Source: Brachybacterium sp. YJGR34
GTDB taxonomy: Bacteria; Actinomycetota; Actinomycetes; Actinomycetales; Dermabacteraceae
Direction of reading: 5' to 3'
DNA length: 64,000 nucleotides
NCBI RefSeq assembly: GCF_003347015.1
Contig: NZ_PNFB01000004.1
Span: 1 to 64,000, forward strand
Numbering within the stretch: the stretch's first letter is position 1; each line of letters opens with the position of its first letter. Below are positions 1 to 8,867 of this stretch, piece by piece. The notes under the pieces were generated by a model, which ran no database searches, was not told the origin of the DNA, and saw only the letters and a list, made by a program, of their open reading frames with translations. A program made the translations under genes and the position numbers.

Positions 1-91
1 GGGCCGGCGGGCCCGCCCACCGGCCCGTCGGCCGCTGATGTCCCTGTCCTTACGACCACCCATCCGACGGCACGAGAGATCAAGGACGATC

Positions 92-1504
92 ATGACCGCC
101 ACATCCCACCACCCCCGCACCCGCGCCCTCGCCCGGTCCCTCGTCGCCGGCACCGCGGCCCTGCTGCTGGCCGCACCCGGCGCGGCGCTCGCCGCTCCCG
201 GCGGCGCCCCCGGCGCCCCGGACCAGCATCCCCGCGACGCCGCCATCACCGAGCGCCAGGCCCTGCCGGCGGACGACGGCTGGGCCGCCGCCGAGGGCGG
301 CACCACCGGCGGCTCCGCGGCCACCGCCGAGCACCTCCCCGACGTCTCGAACCGCACCGAGCTGGTCGCCGCCCTCGAGGCGAGCGGCGAGGAGCCCTCG
401 ATCATCCGCGTGCACGGCGAGATCCCGCTGAACGCCGACGCCGAGGGCAACCCCATCACCTGCGAGGAGATCGCCGAGGGCACCGGCTACACCCTGGAGG
501 GCTACCTGGAGGCCTTCGATCCCGCCACCTGGGGCACCGCGCAGCCCGAGGGGCCGATGGAGGAGGCGCGCGAGCGGGCCGCGGACAAGCAGAAGCAGCT
601 CATCACCCTCTCCATCCCCTCCAACACCACCCTGATCGGGGCCGAGGAGGGCGCCGGGCTCACCGGGGCGCGGCTCAGCGTCAGCGGCGTCGACAACGTC
701 ATCGTGCGCAATCTGGTGTTCGCCGACACCGCCGACTGCTTCCCCTCGTGGGATCCCACCGACGGCGCGGACGGCGCCTGGAACAGCGAGTACGACAGCA
801 TCCAGGTCATAGGCGGCACCACCCACGTGTGGATCGACCACAACACCTTCACCGACGAGCCGATGACCGACGACACCCTGCCGAAGCACTTCGGCCAGAC
901 CTTCCAGCGCCACGACGGCGCCGTCGACATCACCAACGGCTCCGACCTGGTCACCCTGAGCTGGAACCAGTTCACCGCGCACGACAAGCTCTCGCTGATC
1001 GGATCCACCGACAGCGAGGACCGCGGTGATCCCGGCCGCCTGCGCGTCACCCTCCACCACAACCTCTACGAGGGCGTGGGCCAGCGGGCGCCGCGCGTGC
1101 GCTGGGGTCAGGTGGACGTCTACAACAACCACTTCGTCATCAGCGACGACCAGACGGTGGACTACGGCTACAGCTTCGGCGTGGGCAAGGAGTCCCACCT
1201 GTGGGCGGAGGCCAACTCCTTCACCGTCACCGGGGACGTGGAGCCTGCGCAGTTCATCTCCCACCTGCGCGGCGAGGTGATCCGCACCGAGGGCAACCTC
1301 GTCAACCAGCGGGAGGTGGACCTGCTGGCGGCCTACAACGCCGAGGCCCCGGCGGACGAGCAGCTCGGGACGGACACCAGCTGGGAGCCGACGCTGCGCG
1401 AGTGCGTGCACAAGGCCGAGGTGGTCGGCGGCGTGGTCGACGCCTGGTCCGGTCCGCAGCACGGTCCGGCGCCGGGCCGCTTGAACGCCGCCGGCGACTG
1501 CTGA
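92..1504 (+). CDS. secreted pectate lyase, PL1 family
   Basis: A polysaccharide lyase family 1 pectate lyase that would cleave polygalacturonate by beta-elimination outside the cell, using calcium. The product is 470 residues. The N-terminus has a basic stretch, a hydrophobic core and an Ala-rich cleavage region, which reads as a Sec signal peptide. PL1 hallmarks are visible: WIDH at residues 247-250, HDGAVDIT from 274, and the RAPRVR segment at 332-337 that carries the catalytic arginine region. An in-frame ATG lies 54 bases upstream, but the ATG at 92 follows an AAGGAC ribosome site, so it is preferred. An esterase gene follows on the same strand after 59 bases, which fits a role in breaking down decorated plant cell-wall pectin. 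The exact substrate (pectate or pectin) cannot be told from the sequence. Confidence 0.9.
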   Translation: MTATSHHPRTRALARSLVAGTAALLLAAPGAALAAPGGAPGAPDQHPRDAAITERQALPADDGWAAAEGGTTGGSAATAEHLPDVSNRTELVAALEASGEEPSIIRVHGEIPLNADAEGNPITCEEIAEGTGYTLEGYLEAFDPATWGTAQPEGPMEEARERAADKQKQLITLSIPSNTTLIGAEEGAGLTGARLSVSGVDNVIVRNLVFADTADCFPSWDPTDGADGAWNSEYDSIQVIGGTTHVWIDHNTFTDEPMTDDTLPKHFGQTFQRHDGAVDITNGSDLVTLSWNQFTAHDKLSLIGSTDSEDRGDPGRLRVTLHHNLYEGVGQRAPRVRWGQVDVYNNHFVISDDQTVDYGYSFGVGKESHLWAEANSFTVTGDVEPAQFISHLRGEVIRTEGNLVNQREVDLLAAYNAEAPADEQLGTDTSWEPTLRECVHKAEVVGGVVDAWSGPQHGPAPGRLNAAGDC

Positions 1505-1563
1505 GCGGCTCCGCCCATCCCGCCCGCACCGGGCACCCCGAGGCAGGAAGGCACACTGGTGAC

Positions 1564-2580
1564 ATGAGCGCCACCACGGACGACGCCCGCACCCGTCTGC
1601 GCGAGCTGCTGGGTCTGGACCGGCTGGACCGGGTCGCGGACCCGACGGCGGATCCGCTGTCGGACCCGGGGACGGACGCGCCGGCGGACGCCGGCGGGGC
1701 GGGCTCGGCCCGGGTGCTCCTCGAGGCCGGGGAGCTGCCGGCCCCCGGGGTGCCGCTGGAGACCCGCGTGCTGCGGGCCGACGGCACGGCGATCCCCGCC
1801 CACCTGCTGCGCCCTGCCCCCGAGGACGACCTCGGGGCGGGTGTGGTGCTGGTGGCGGGGCACGGCAACGGTATCGACGACCTCGTCGACCCCGCCGATG
1901 CCTACCACCACGGCCTCGCCCACCAGATGGCCGCGGCCGGATTCACCGTGCTCTGCCCGGAGATGGTGAGCTTCGGCCGGCGCCGCGTCCCTCGGCCCGC
2001 GAGTGCCGAGCCCTACGGCCCGGGAGAGAACTCCTGCGGCATCGACGCCGCGCGGCACCTGCTGCACGGGGTGCCCGTGATGGGCCGCCGCGTCGCCGAC
2101 GCCGCGGCCGCCGCGGAGGCGCTGGGCGCTCTGCCCGGCGTGGACCCGCGGCGCGTGGCCGTCGCGGGCGGCTCCGGCGGAGGGGCCGTCGCCCTGCTGC
2201 TGGCCGCGGCCGACGAGACCGTGGCCGGTGCGCTGGTGGCGACCTACTTCTCGTCCTTCGCGGCGAGCCTCGCCGCGATCCGCCACTGTCCCTGCAACAT
2301 CGTGCCGGGCCTGCTGCCGGAGCTCGAGATGGCGGAGATCGCCGCGCTCGTCGCCCCGCGGCCCCTGATCCTCGAGGCCGGGGAGCGAGATGCGATCTTC
2401 CCGATCGCGGCGGCGCGGGACAGCTACGCCCGCCTGGTCGCGTCCTGGGGGCGCGGAAGAGCGGAGGCGGAGCGCGGGGACCTGCCCGCGCTGGTCGTCA
2501 CCCCGGAAGGGCACCGCTTTGTGGGGGAGCGCTCGGTCGAGCTGCTGAGCGAGCGGCTGGAGGGCCGCGCCGCGGCCTGA
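1564..2580 (+). CDS. alpha/beta hydrolase, acetyl-xylan-esterase/Abhydrolase_7-like
   Basis: A 338-residue serine hydrolase of the dienelactone hydrolase/acetyl esterase type. The nucleophile elbow GGSGGG places Ser204, and the probable triad partners are Asp276 (in GERDAIF) and His317 (in EGHRF). An oxyanion-like GHGN segment lies near residue 100. The block around residues 235-275 (CPCNIVPGLL, then APRPLILEAGE) resembles the Abhydrolase_7 family found beside plant-polysaccharide enzymes. No signal peptide is seen, so it is probably cytoplasmic and may de-esterify imported oligosaccharides. The start ATG follows AGGAAGG; a longer reading frame upstream overlaps the lyase gene and is not supported. 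It lies 59 bases after the pectate lyase and is probably cotranscribed. The substrate is inferred from context only. Confidence 0.8.
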   Translation: MSATTDDARTRLRELLGLDRLDRVADPTADPLSDPGTDAPADAGGAGSARVLLEAGELPAPGVPLETRVLRADGTAIPAHLLRPAPEDDLGAGVVLVAGHGNGIDDLVDPADAYHHGLAHQMAAAGFTVLCPEMVSFGRRRVPRPASAEPYGPGENSCGIDAARHLLHGVPVMGRRVADAAAAAEALGALPGVDPRRVAVAGGSGGGAVALLLAAADETVAGALVATYFSSFAASLAAIRHCPCNIVPGLLPELEMAEIAALVAPRPLILEAGERDAIFPIAAARDSYARLVASWGRGRAEAERGDLPALVVTPEGHRFVGERSVELLSERLEGRAAA

Positions 2581-2592
2581 TCCGGGCCCGAG

Positions 2593-5040
2593 TCAGCCCA
2601 GCACCTCCGCCGCCGGCCCCGCGAGGCGCCCGTCCTCGTCGAGGGTCACGGTCGTGACGCGCCCCCCGTGCCAGAGCGTCACGGTCCGACCGGGAGGGCC
2701 GACCAGCGTGAGCTCTGTCGCGGCCCCGTCGCGCCAGCGAAGATCCAGGGTCATCCCGCCCCGCAGGCGCACCCCGCGCAGCTGCCCGTCACGCCAGTGG
2801 TCCGGGAGCGCCGGCAGCAGCCGCACCACGCCCGCGTGGGACTGCACGATCATCTCGAGCACCGCGGCGGTGACTCCCAGGTTCCCGTCGATCTGGAAGG
2901 GCGGATGGGCGCAGAACAGATTGGCGTACAGCCCGGCCGGCCCGTGCGGGCCGGGGGCGTCGGGATCCTCGACGGGGGCGAGGAAGGTGCGCAGCGCGCG
3001 ATGAGCCCCCTCGGCATCGCCCAGCCGCGCCCACAGTCCGACGCGCCAGGCGAGCGACCACCCGGTGGAGTCCGGCCCGCGGTCCTCGAGGCTCCGCCGT
3101 GCGGCGTCGGCGAGTTCGCGGTCCTCGGGCGTGATCGTGTCCCCCGGCAGCAGCGAGTACAGGTGGGACTGGTGGCGATGGTGGGGGTCCTCGTCCTCCC
3201 TCTCGCGGTCCCATTCCGCGATCCGCCCCGCACCGTCGATCCGCTCCCGACGGGGCAGCCGCTCCAGGGCCTTGCGCAGGCGGGACAGGAGCGGATCGTC
3301 GATGCCGAGCACCTCGGCCGCCAGGAGGGTGGTGCCGAACTGGTCGCGGATCATCGCGAGATCCGCGGTCGTGGAGGTGGTCAGGCCGGTGGTGGTGCCG
3401 TCGGGCAGGCGGAAACGGTTCTCGGGGGAGGTCGAGGGCGAGGTGCCCAGCTCGCCGGGACGCACCTCGACCAGCCACGCCTCGAGGAAGCGGGCGGCGC
3501 CGAGCAGGATCGGCCATGCCCGGCGCAGCACCTCGTCGTCGGCGGAGAACTCCCAGGCCTCCCGCAGGTGCCGGCACAGCCACGCCCCGGCCAGCGGCCA
3601 CATCGACCACACCGGGTCGAAGGCGCCGTCGCCGACGGGCGGGGAGAACGCCCAGCGGTCGGAGTTGTGGTGCGCCGTCCAGCCGGGCAGGCCGTAGACC
3701 GCCGAGGCGGTGCGCTCCCCGGAGCCGGCCAGGTCCTCGATCCAGTCCAGCAGCGGCTCGCGGCACTCCGGCAGCCCGGCGAGCTCCGCCGGCCAGTAGT
3801 TCATCTCGAGATTGATGTTCGTGGTGTAGTTGCTGCGCCACGGCGGCAGGAGCTTCTCGTTCCACAGGCCCTGCAGGTTCGCCGGCAGCGTGCCGGGCCG
3901 CGAGGAGGAGATCAGCAGGTAGCGGCCGTAGGCGACGACCAGCTGGGCCAGCAGGCGGGTATCGCCGTCCTCGGCGGTGCGCTGCTGCAGGGCGGGCAGC
4001 TCGATCGGGGCGGGCGCGGCGTCGGATCCTGCGGGACGCGTGGCGCCCTCAGGATCCGCGGTGCCCTCGGTCATGCCGGGCCCGTCGGAGCGCTCCGGGC
4101 CGCCGGGATTCGCGGGGACCAGGCTCAGCGAGGTGCGGTCCCACAGCTCGCGATGGGCGCGGCGGTGCCGGGAGGCGAGCTCGGGTGCGCTGCGGGCGAG
4201 CGCCGCCTCGACGGTCGCCCGCGCGTCGGCCTCGAGCCGCCCGACCTCGCCGTGCGGGACCTCCTGCGCGCCGCGCGAGTCGGTCCGGACGGCCAGGACG
4301 AGGCGCAGTCGCGTCGCCCCGGTGACGAGCACGGTGCCGTCCGCGGGCTCGGCGGAGGCGGTCCCGTCGTGCTCGACCCGGGCGAGGAGCACGGCGGTGA
4401 CCGCGGCGCCGGGGGCGTCGTCGTACTCGAGGCTCTCCTGCTTCCCGGTGCGGAGGGCGTCGGTGGGCATGCGCACCGAGAGCCGCAGCTCGTCGGCTCG
4501 CACGGAGGGGACTGCGGCGGGGTGGGGTGTGGTGACGCGGATCCGGAGGTCGCCCAGCGACGCCCCGCCGGCCGAGCGCTCGATGTGCAGCACCTCGTCG
4601 GGGCCGCTGACGAAGGAGCGTTCCAGGACGGTGCCGCCGGGGCGTTCCCAGCGGGTCTCGGCGGTGGCCTCGGCGAGGTCGAGCACCCGACGGGTGCGGG
4701 CCTCGGCCGCCTCCGGGCCGGACTCGAGGAGCAGGTCGGCCAGCGGCTGGTAGGCCTGGGCGTAGCCGCGTTGGAGGGTGTGCTCGGCACGAGTCGCCGC
4801 GGCGTGGTCCCCGGCGGCGAGGGCGGCACGGATCCGGGCGAGCTCCTCGGGACCGCCTCGGAGCCCGTCGTCCCGCCGGTTCCCGGCCGCGGTGGCAGGA
4901 CTGCCGCTCCAGCACGAGTCCTCGTTGAGCTGGAAGCGGCTCACGACAGGGTCGGAGCGCACCATCGCGCCGATCCGGCCGTTGCCCAGCGGATACGCCT
5001 CGGTCCATCGGGCCGCGGGCCCGTCCATCGCGATCTTCAT
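2593..5040 (-). CDS. GH95 glycosidase (alpha-L-fucosidase or alpha-L-galactosidase), copy 1
   Basis: An 815-residue glycoside hydrolase family 95 enzyme, an inverting exo-enzyme that releases terminal alpha-L-fucose or alpha-L-galactose. The N-terminal beta domain starts with WTEAYPLGNGRIGAMV. The (alpha/alpha)6 barrel carries the signature blocks SNYTTNINLEMNYW (about residue 400), STSPENRF (about 530), HRHQSH (about 619) and FQIDGNLG (about 712). Known GH95 enzymes use a Glu acid and an Asn activated by an Asp as base; the Asn-rich and DGN blocks here fit that. No signal peptide is seen, so it is probably intracellular. The start at 5040 was chosen because the GH95 fold begins there; an upstream extension of 48 residues has no family similarity. 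It converges on the esterase gene with a 12-base gap. A second GH95 lies at 9317-11590. Confidence 0.9.
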   Translation of the reverse strand: MKIAMDGPAARWTEAYPLGNGRIGAMVRSDPVVSRFQLNEDSCWSGSPATAAGNRRDDGLRGGPEELARIRAALAAGDHAAATRAEHTLQRGYAQAYQPLADLLLESGPEAAEARTRRVLDLAEATAETRWERPGGTVLERSFVSGPDEVLHIERSAGGASLGDLRIRVTTPHPAAVPSVRADELRLSVRMPTDALRTGKQESLEYDDAPGAAVTAVLLARVEHDGTASAEPADGTVLVTGATRLRLVLAVRTDSRGAQEVPHGEVGRLEADARATVEAALARSAPELASRHRRAHRELWDRTSLSLVPANPGGPERSDGPGMTEGTADPEGATRPAGSDAAPAPIELPALQQRTAEDGDTRLLAQLVVAYGRYLLISSSRPGTLPANLQGLWNEKLLPPWRSNYTTNINLEMNYWPAELAGLPECREPLLDWIEDLAGSGERTASAVYGLPGWTAHHNSDRWAFSPPVGDGAFDPVWSMWPLAGAWLCRHLREAWEFSADDEVLRRAWPILLGAARFLEAWLVEVRPGELGTSPSTSPENRFRLPDGTTTGLTTSTTADLAMIRDQFGTTLLAAEVLGIDDPLLSRLRKALERLPRRERIDGAGRIAEWDREREDEDPHHRHQSHLYSLLPGDTITPEDRELADAARRSLEDRGPDSTGWSLAWRVGLWARLGDAEGAHRALRTFLAPVEDPDAPGPHGPAGLYANLFCAHPPFQIDGNLGVTAAVLEMIVQSHAGVVRLLPALPDHWRDGQLRGVRLRGGMTLDLRWRDGAATELTLVGPPGRTVTLWHGGRVTTVTLDEDGRLAGPAAEVLG

Positions 5041-5464
5041 CGATCTGCTGTTCCCGTCTGCGTCGGTGGAGATCCCGTCGCATCGTCCGGGCGGAGAGAT
5101 CCGCGGCCGATGGTCGGGAAGGTAGATCGGGGCGTGCTCGGGAGCAGCCGATGCCCCCGGTCCGGTCCCGGTCGACGGTACCAAGCCGCGCGCGAGTCCG
5201 GGCCGAATTGTCGGAGCTGTCCCGTCGGTCGGCAGGGTGGCGGCGTGTCGTGATGCCGGATGACGTGCATCGTTGGTGTTCGACGGGTCGCGTTTGCCCT
5301 TGAGAGGTCGGAGGAATTGACGGCGGGGGAGCGCCCGAGACCGGTTCTCCCCGGGGGAAACCCGTCACCTCGAGCGGTCTCCGTCCCGCGGGCCCGGGCC
5401 TCCGGGCCGATGCCCCGTGGGAGACTGGAGGCGCCCGAACCCGGGCCGGACACGAAGGAGCGCC
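5041..5464. other. gene-free stretch upstream of GH95 copy 1
   Basis: A 424-base divergent region between the GH95 gene on the minus strand and a small membrane-protein gene on the plus strand. It must hold the promoters of both. I see no convincing sigma-70 pair and no copy of the LacI-type box found elsewhere in the window. The long open frames crossing it lack any recognisable protein. Confidence 0.5.
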
Positions 5465-5641
5465 ATGAGCATCGCGGGCCCTCTCGTCCTGGCGATCGGC
5501 GCCGTGTCGCTCTTCGTCGGCCTCGCCACCCTCTATGCGACGACCATGACCGCGCGGACCTCCACGCTGTCGCCGTGGTCCGTCGTCCTCGGCGTCGGTG
5601 GGCTGCTGCTGATCATCGTCGGGCTGGTGCTCGTCCTGTAG
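5465..5641 (+). CDS. small two-helix membrane protein
   Basis: A 58-residue protein of unknown role. It consists of two hydrophobic helices (about residues 3-22 and 35-57) joined by a short polar loop with TMTARTSTLS, so it should span the membrane twice. The start ATG follows a strong AAGGAG ribosome site with six-base spacing, which is the best reason to believe it is expressed. A longer in-frame start at 5417 would add 16 Arg-rich residues and has a poorer site. It resembles the many short hydrophobic proteins of actinobacteria that have no assigned function. It lies alone between divergent GH95 and the HNH gene. Confidence 0.6.
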   Translation: MSIAGPLVLAIGAVSLFVGLATLYATTMTARTSTLSPWSVVLGVGGLLLIIVGLVLVL

Positions 5642-5927
5642 GCCCGTGGCGCAGGGTCGGCGACGGAGGGTCCCGGTCAGGGCGTCGAGGGCTCCGCTCC
5701 TCCCCACGGCGTGGTCATCCACAGCGATGCCGGTGTGGTGCCTTCTCTCCTCCACAGCGCAGGGTCGTCCACAGTCCCGCAGGCCCGCTGCGGGCAGGGT
5801 GGCTGATGCACCGAACCAGCGTGTGAACTGCAGTGATGGCGACACGCTGCCAGCTCTGCCGCCCCCTCTCCTTCCCGCGCCCGGCGGCCCCCTTCCGTCT
5901 GTCAGGGCCCTCCGGGAGAGTGGGGGC

Positions 5928-7457
5928 ATGTCGACGGCGACGGGCTTCCTGCTCCCCGAGGGTGATCGCACCCCTCGGGAGGTGGCCGATGCCGTGCGCA
6001 CGGTGGGGGCCGAGGGGCTGACGGACTTCTACTCCGAGGTGGGGGAGACGCTGCAGGATCTCGCGCGGGATCCGGCGACCGTGTTCGCGACGGACGGGGT
6101 GGCGCGGGGAACGCTGACCGTGATGCTGGAGACCTTGCAGGCGGTGCGCGGTGCGCTCGACGCGCTCGAGGCGCGGACGGTGATCGCGGTCCGCGACGTG
6201 ACCCGCCGGGAGCGGATGCAGCGGGCACGGGAGGCGGCAGCGCGCGGTCAGGAGCGCGTGCCGAGCGAGACGGCGGTCCACCGGGTGGCGGACGGCGTGA
6301 CGACGCGGGACGTGTCGCTGCTGACCCGCCGCTCGCCCCATGGCGCGCGGCGCACGATGGCCTCGGCGCAGCGCCTGGTCGACGCGATGCCCGCGATGCT
6401 CGCGGCACTGGGCGACGGGACGCTGGGCGCGGACGCGGTCTATGCGGTCGCGGATGCCGGGGCGGTGCTGGACCCCGAGACGCTGGCGAGCGTCGACAGG
6501 GAGCTCGGGAAGCGCCTGGCGGACATCGATGCGGCCGGGACTCGCCAGGTCAGGAGGACGGTGGCGACGATCGCGGCGGAGGTGGACCCGCAGGGGGAGC
6601 CCTGGCGGCATCGGCGGTCGGTGCGGCGCCGACGCGTCACGGTGACGGAAGGAGCGCACGGGATGGCGACGCTGAGCGCGCACCTCCCGGCGCTGGACGC
6701 GGAGCTGATCCGCAAGCAGCTCTCCCTCTCGGCGGAGCAGGCGCGGAGCGCGGGCAGCCGGGAAGGCCACAGCGCGCTGATGGCGGACGAGCTGGTGCGG
6801 CGGCTGCTGGGGCGCGAGGGCGCGGCGGAGCCGGTGACGCTCGAGGTGGGGGTCATCATCACGGACCGGGCGCTGTTCCATCCCGAGGGCGGGGACATCG
6901 CGCACCTGGAGGGCTACGGTCCGGTGCCGGCGGAGGAGGTGCGTGCGCAGCTGCGCGCCGCGACGACGGCGCCGGGGGAGGGGGAGCGGGATCCGTTCGG
7001 ACAGCACGGGCCGGAGGTGCGAGCGATGATCCGGCGGCTGTACACCCACCCCACCACGGGCGAGCTGGTGGCGATGGATGCGCGTTCGCGGCTCTTCCCC
7101 AGCGGGATGAAGCGCTTCCTGTCCTGGCGGGACACCTCGTGCCGCGGACCGTTCTGCAACGCGAGCATCTGCCAGGCGGACCACATCGTCCCCCACGCGC
7201 GGGGAGGACCGACCAGCCTGGACAACGGCCAGGGCGTCTGCCTGCACTGCAACCAGAAGGAGGAGGACGCCGCGTGGGTCCGACACGATCGCACCTCCGG
7301 CCGGCCGGGGCACCGCGTGACCTGGGCGGGGCGCTCCGGGATCCTTCGCACCACCGCGCCCGCACCCCTGATTTGGCATCGGGGCGCAGGTGGCCGGGGC
7401 GGCAGGGCAGATGGCAGCGGCGCTGCGGAGGGCGCGGATCCGGACGGCGACCCATAG
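5928..7457 (+). CDS. DUF222/13E12-family protein with HNH endonuclease domain
   Basis: A 509-residue protein with the layout typical of the actinobacterial 13E12 repeat family: a long helical DUF222 region (about residues 30-350) and a C-terminal HNH nuclease domain (about 400-445). The nuclease motif is intact: CRGPFC, then CQADHIVPHARGG, then GVCLHCN, giving two Cys pairs for zinc and the DH catalytic pair. These proteins are common and multi-copy in actinobacteria, and their job is not settled; a link to DNA damage or mobile DNA has been proposed. The start at 5928 was chosen because the DUF222 similarity begins there and a GGGAGAG stretch precedes it; the frame runs open for 94 codons further upstream. 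No clear LexA box was found in front of it. Confidence 0.85.
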   Translation: MSTATGFLLPEGDRTPREVADAVRTVGAEGLTDFYSEVGETLQDLARDPATVFATDGVARGTLTVMLETLQAVRGALDALEARTVIAVRDVTRRERMQRAREAAARGQERVPSETAVHRVADGVTTRDVSLLTRRSPHGARRTMASAQRLVDAMPAMLAALGDGTLGADAVYAVADAGAVLDPETLASVDRELGKRLADIDAAGTRQVRRTVATIAAEVDPQGEPWRHRRSVRRRRVTVTEGAHGMATLSAHLPALDAELIRKQLSLSAEQARSAGSREGHSALMADELVRRLLGREGAAEPVTLEVGVIITDRALFHPEGGDIAHLEGYGPVPAEEVRAQLRAATTAPGEGERDPFGQHGPEVRAMIRRLYTHPTTGELVAMDARSRLFPSGMKRFLSWRDTSCRGPFCNASICQADHIVPHARGGPTSLDNGQGVCLHCNQKEEDAAWVRHDRTSGRPGHRVTWAGRSGILRTTAPAPLIWHRGAGGRGGRADGSGAAEGADPDGDP

Positions 7458-7535
7458 CTCCCGCTCGTCCCCGCCCTCGTCCCGGACTGCTCCCGGCGCC
7501 TCCCGGCTCCGAGTCCTCGTTCCGCGACCACGCGG

Positions 7536-8069
7536 TCAGGACGGCTCCCAGGCCACGACCGCGTCGACCAGCTCCTCGGTCGGCCGCGCACCGTCCAGGC
7601 GGAGCACCGGCGCGTCGAGCGTCTGCAGCCAGGCCTCGTGCTGCGCGCGACTGCGCCCGGTGAACTCCGGGTCGTCATAGCCGCGGGCCCATTCGCGGAA
7701 CGTCGACCAGGCCTCGCCGTCGACCGGCTGCCCCGCACGGCGCACCTCTTCGCGGTCCCCGAGCCGACGCAGGCGCTCCGTCGGGTCCAGGGTCAGGAAG
7801 ACGACGGCATCGCAGCGCGCGACGAGCGGATCTCCCCAGCCCAGCATCGACCCAGACAGCACCCACGCCTCCCGCGGCGCGAACACCTCCTCCATGAGGT
7901 CGAGGCGCCGCTGTGCGGGCCGCTTCTCGCGGAACGGCGGATCCGAGGGCAGCCAGAAGTAGTCGTCGGCATCGGCGTGCGGCACCGACCAGCGATCGGC
8001 GAGGGCGCGGCCGAGCGTGGTGGTCCCGGACCCGCTGGCCCCGAGGACGTGGAGGCGTGAGCGGTGCAT
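7536..8069 (-). CDS. P-loop nucleotide kinase-like protein with atypical Walker A
   Basis: A 177-residue single-domain P-loop protein of the adenylate/shikimate-kinase-like type. The glycine loop near the N-terminus reads GASGSGTTTLG, with Thr where the usual Walker A has Lys. The rest fits the fold: a DADDYFW substrate-side segment, FREKR, a VVFLTLDPTERLRRL strand and lid, and an Arg-rich helix. The Thr variant recurs in a known group of actinobacterial ATPases, so it is probably not a mutation in this gene alone. The substrate is unknown. The start at 8069 places the loop close to the N-terminus; an upstream Met would add 15 residues without similarity. It is followed upstream by three other minus-strand genes, but the gap of 51 bases leaves cotranscription open. 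Confidence 0.7.
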   Translation of the reverse strand: MHRSRLHVLGASGSGTTTLGRALADRWSVPHADADDYFWLPSDPPFREKRPAQRRLDLMEEVFAPREAWVLSGSMLGWGDPLVARCDAVVFLTLDPTERLRRLGDREEVRRAGQPVDGEAWSTFREWARGYDDPEFTGRSRAQHEAWLQTLDAPVLRLDGARPTEELVDAVVAWEPS

Positions 8070-8120
8070 GCTCTCAGTGTCGCCCAGCAGCGCTGCCTGC
8101 GCGGTCGGGTGCAACCGCCC

Positions 8121-8288
8121 CTACGACCAGGGCTCGAGCTCCTCGGCGCGGAAGTACATCTGCTGGGAGCCGCCGAACCGCACCAGGTACGTGCCGTCGT
8201 CCTCGCGGAGGTAGACCACCGTCCCGTACTGGTGCTGCATCGGCCCCTCTGTCGCGCGGACGCCGTCCCCGATCGCGTAGGTCGACAT
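8121..8288 (-). CDS. small hypothetical protein, SH3-like beta fold likely
   Basis: A 55-residue protein starting MSTYAIGDGVRATEGPMQHQ and ending EELEPWS. It has an alternating pattern with short charged turns (GTVVYL, GTYLVRFG, MYFRAEEL), which suggests a small beta barrel like the KOW/SH3-type cytosolic proteins; this is inference. The start has a good ribosome site, GAGGAGA, five bases before the ATG. The reading frame has normal high-GC codon use and no competing gene on either strand. It lies between the kinase-like gene and the HIT gene on the same strand, so it may share their transcript. No function can be assigned. Confidence 0.65.
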   Translation of the reverse strand: MSTYAIGDGVRATEGPMQHQYGTVVYLREDDGTYLVRFGGSQQMYFRAEELEPWS

Positions 8289-8393
8289 GTCTCTCCTCGG
8301 TTCTCGCCGCTCTGGTCCCCATCAGTGTCCCGCAGGGAGGCGGGGACAGGAAGGGCCGGGCGCGCTGCCGGGGCGAGCCGATCGGCGAGGGAA

Positions 8394-8867
8394 TCAGTCC
8401 TCGAGGAGCTCGCTGATCCGCGCGCTCAGCGTCGCGCGCAGCGTGTCGTGCTCGGCGGAGAGCCGTGTCGCAGGATCGGACCACCGCCGAGCCGGATGCA
8501 GCCAGACGGGTCGCGGCGCGAGCTCCCCCTCCCAGTCGTAGCGGGGCCAGACATGGGCGTGGAGGAACGGATCCGTGTTCCCGAGGATCTCCAGGTTGAC
8601 GCGCCGGAACGCAGGATCGCGCGCCGTGCAGACGCTCTCGACCGCCTCCCCGAGCAGATCCATGCTGCCCAGGAAACGGAGTCTCTCCGCGCGCGGCAGA
8701 TCGGTCAGCCGGCCGGCGCCGGGCCGATCGGTGAGCAGCACGCAGTACCCGGGGAGGAACTGGACGTCGCCGATCACCGCGAAGCCGCCGGGCAGGCGGG
8801 ACAGCACGGTCGGGTTCGTCCCGCGCAGCGCGCTGCCGACGCGGTCCGTCTCCCACCGCTCAGGCAT
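8394..8867 (-). CDS. HIT-family hydrolase (Ap4A-hydrolase-like)
   Basis: A 157-residue histidine triad protein. The triad region reads HAHVWPRY in the context NTDPFLHAHVWPRYDWE, which matches actinobacterial proteins annotated as diadenosine tetraphosphate hydrolases; the third His of the classic triad is replaced by Trp or Phe in this subgroup. The family hydrolyses nucleoside phosphate bonds in the cytoplasm. Start at 8867: the ATG lies inside the last codons of the glutaredoxin-like gene, an overlap of eight bases, so translation is probably coupled. A longer start would add 11 residues and enlarge the overlap. The substrate here is inferred, not shown. Confidence 0.75.
   Translation of the reverse strand: MPERWETDRVGSALRGTNPTVLSRLPGGFAVIGDVQFLPGYCVLLTDRPGAGRLTDLPRAERLRFLGSMDLLGEAVESVCTARDPAFRRVNLEILGNTDPFLHAHVWPRYDWEGELAPRPVWLHPARRWSDPATRLSAEHDTLRATLSARISELLED

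Noticed and set aside
80-1462. Long open frame on the opposite strand of the pectate lyase gene
   Set aside because: The product matches no family and is rich in Gly/Val/Arg/His; it is a GC-driven shadow of a clear PL1 gene. The same holds for the many other long antisense frames in the window.
5642-5927. LexA box before the DUF222/HNH gene
   Set aside because: Only a half-match (CGAAC, then a distant GTGAAC) was found; the arms do not line up with the four-base spacer.
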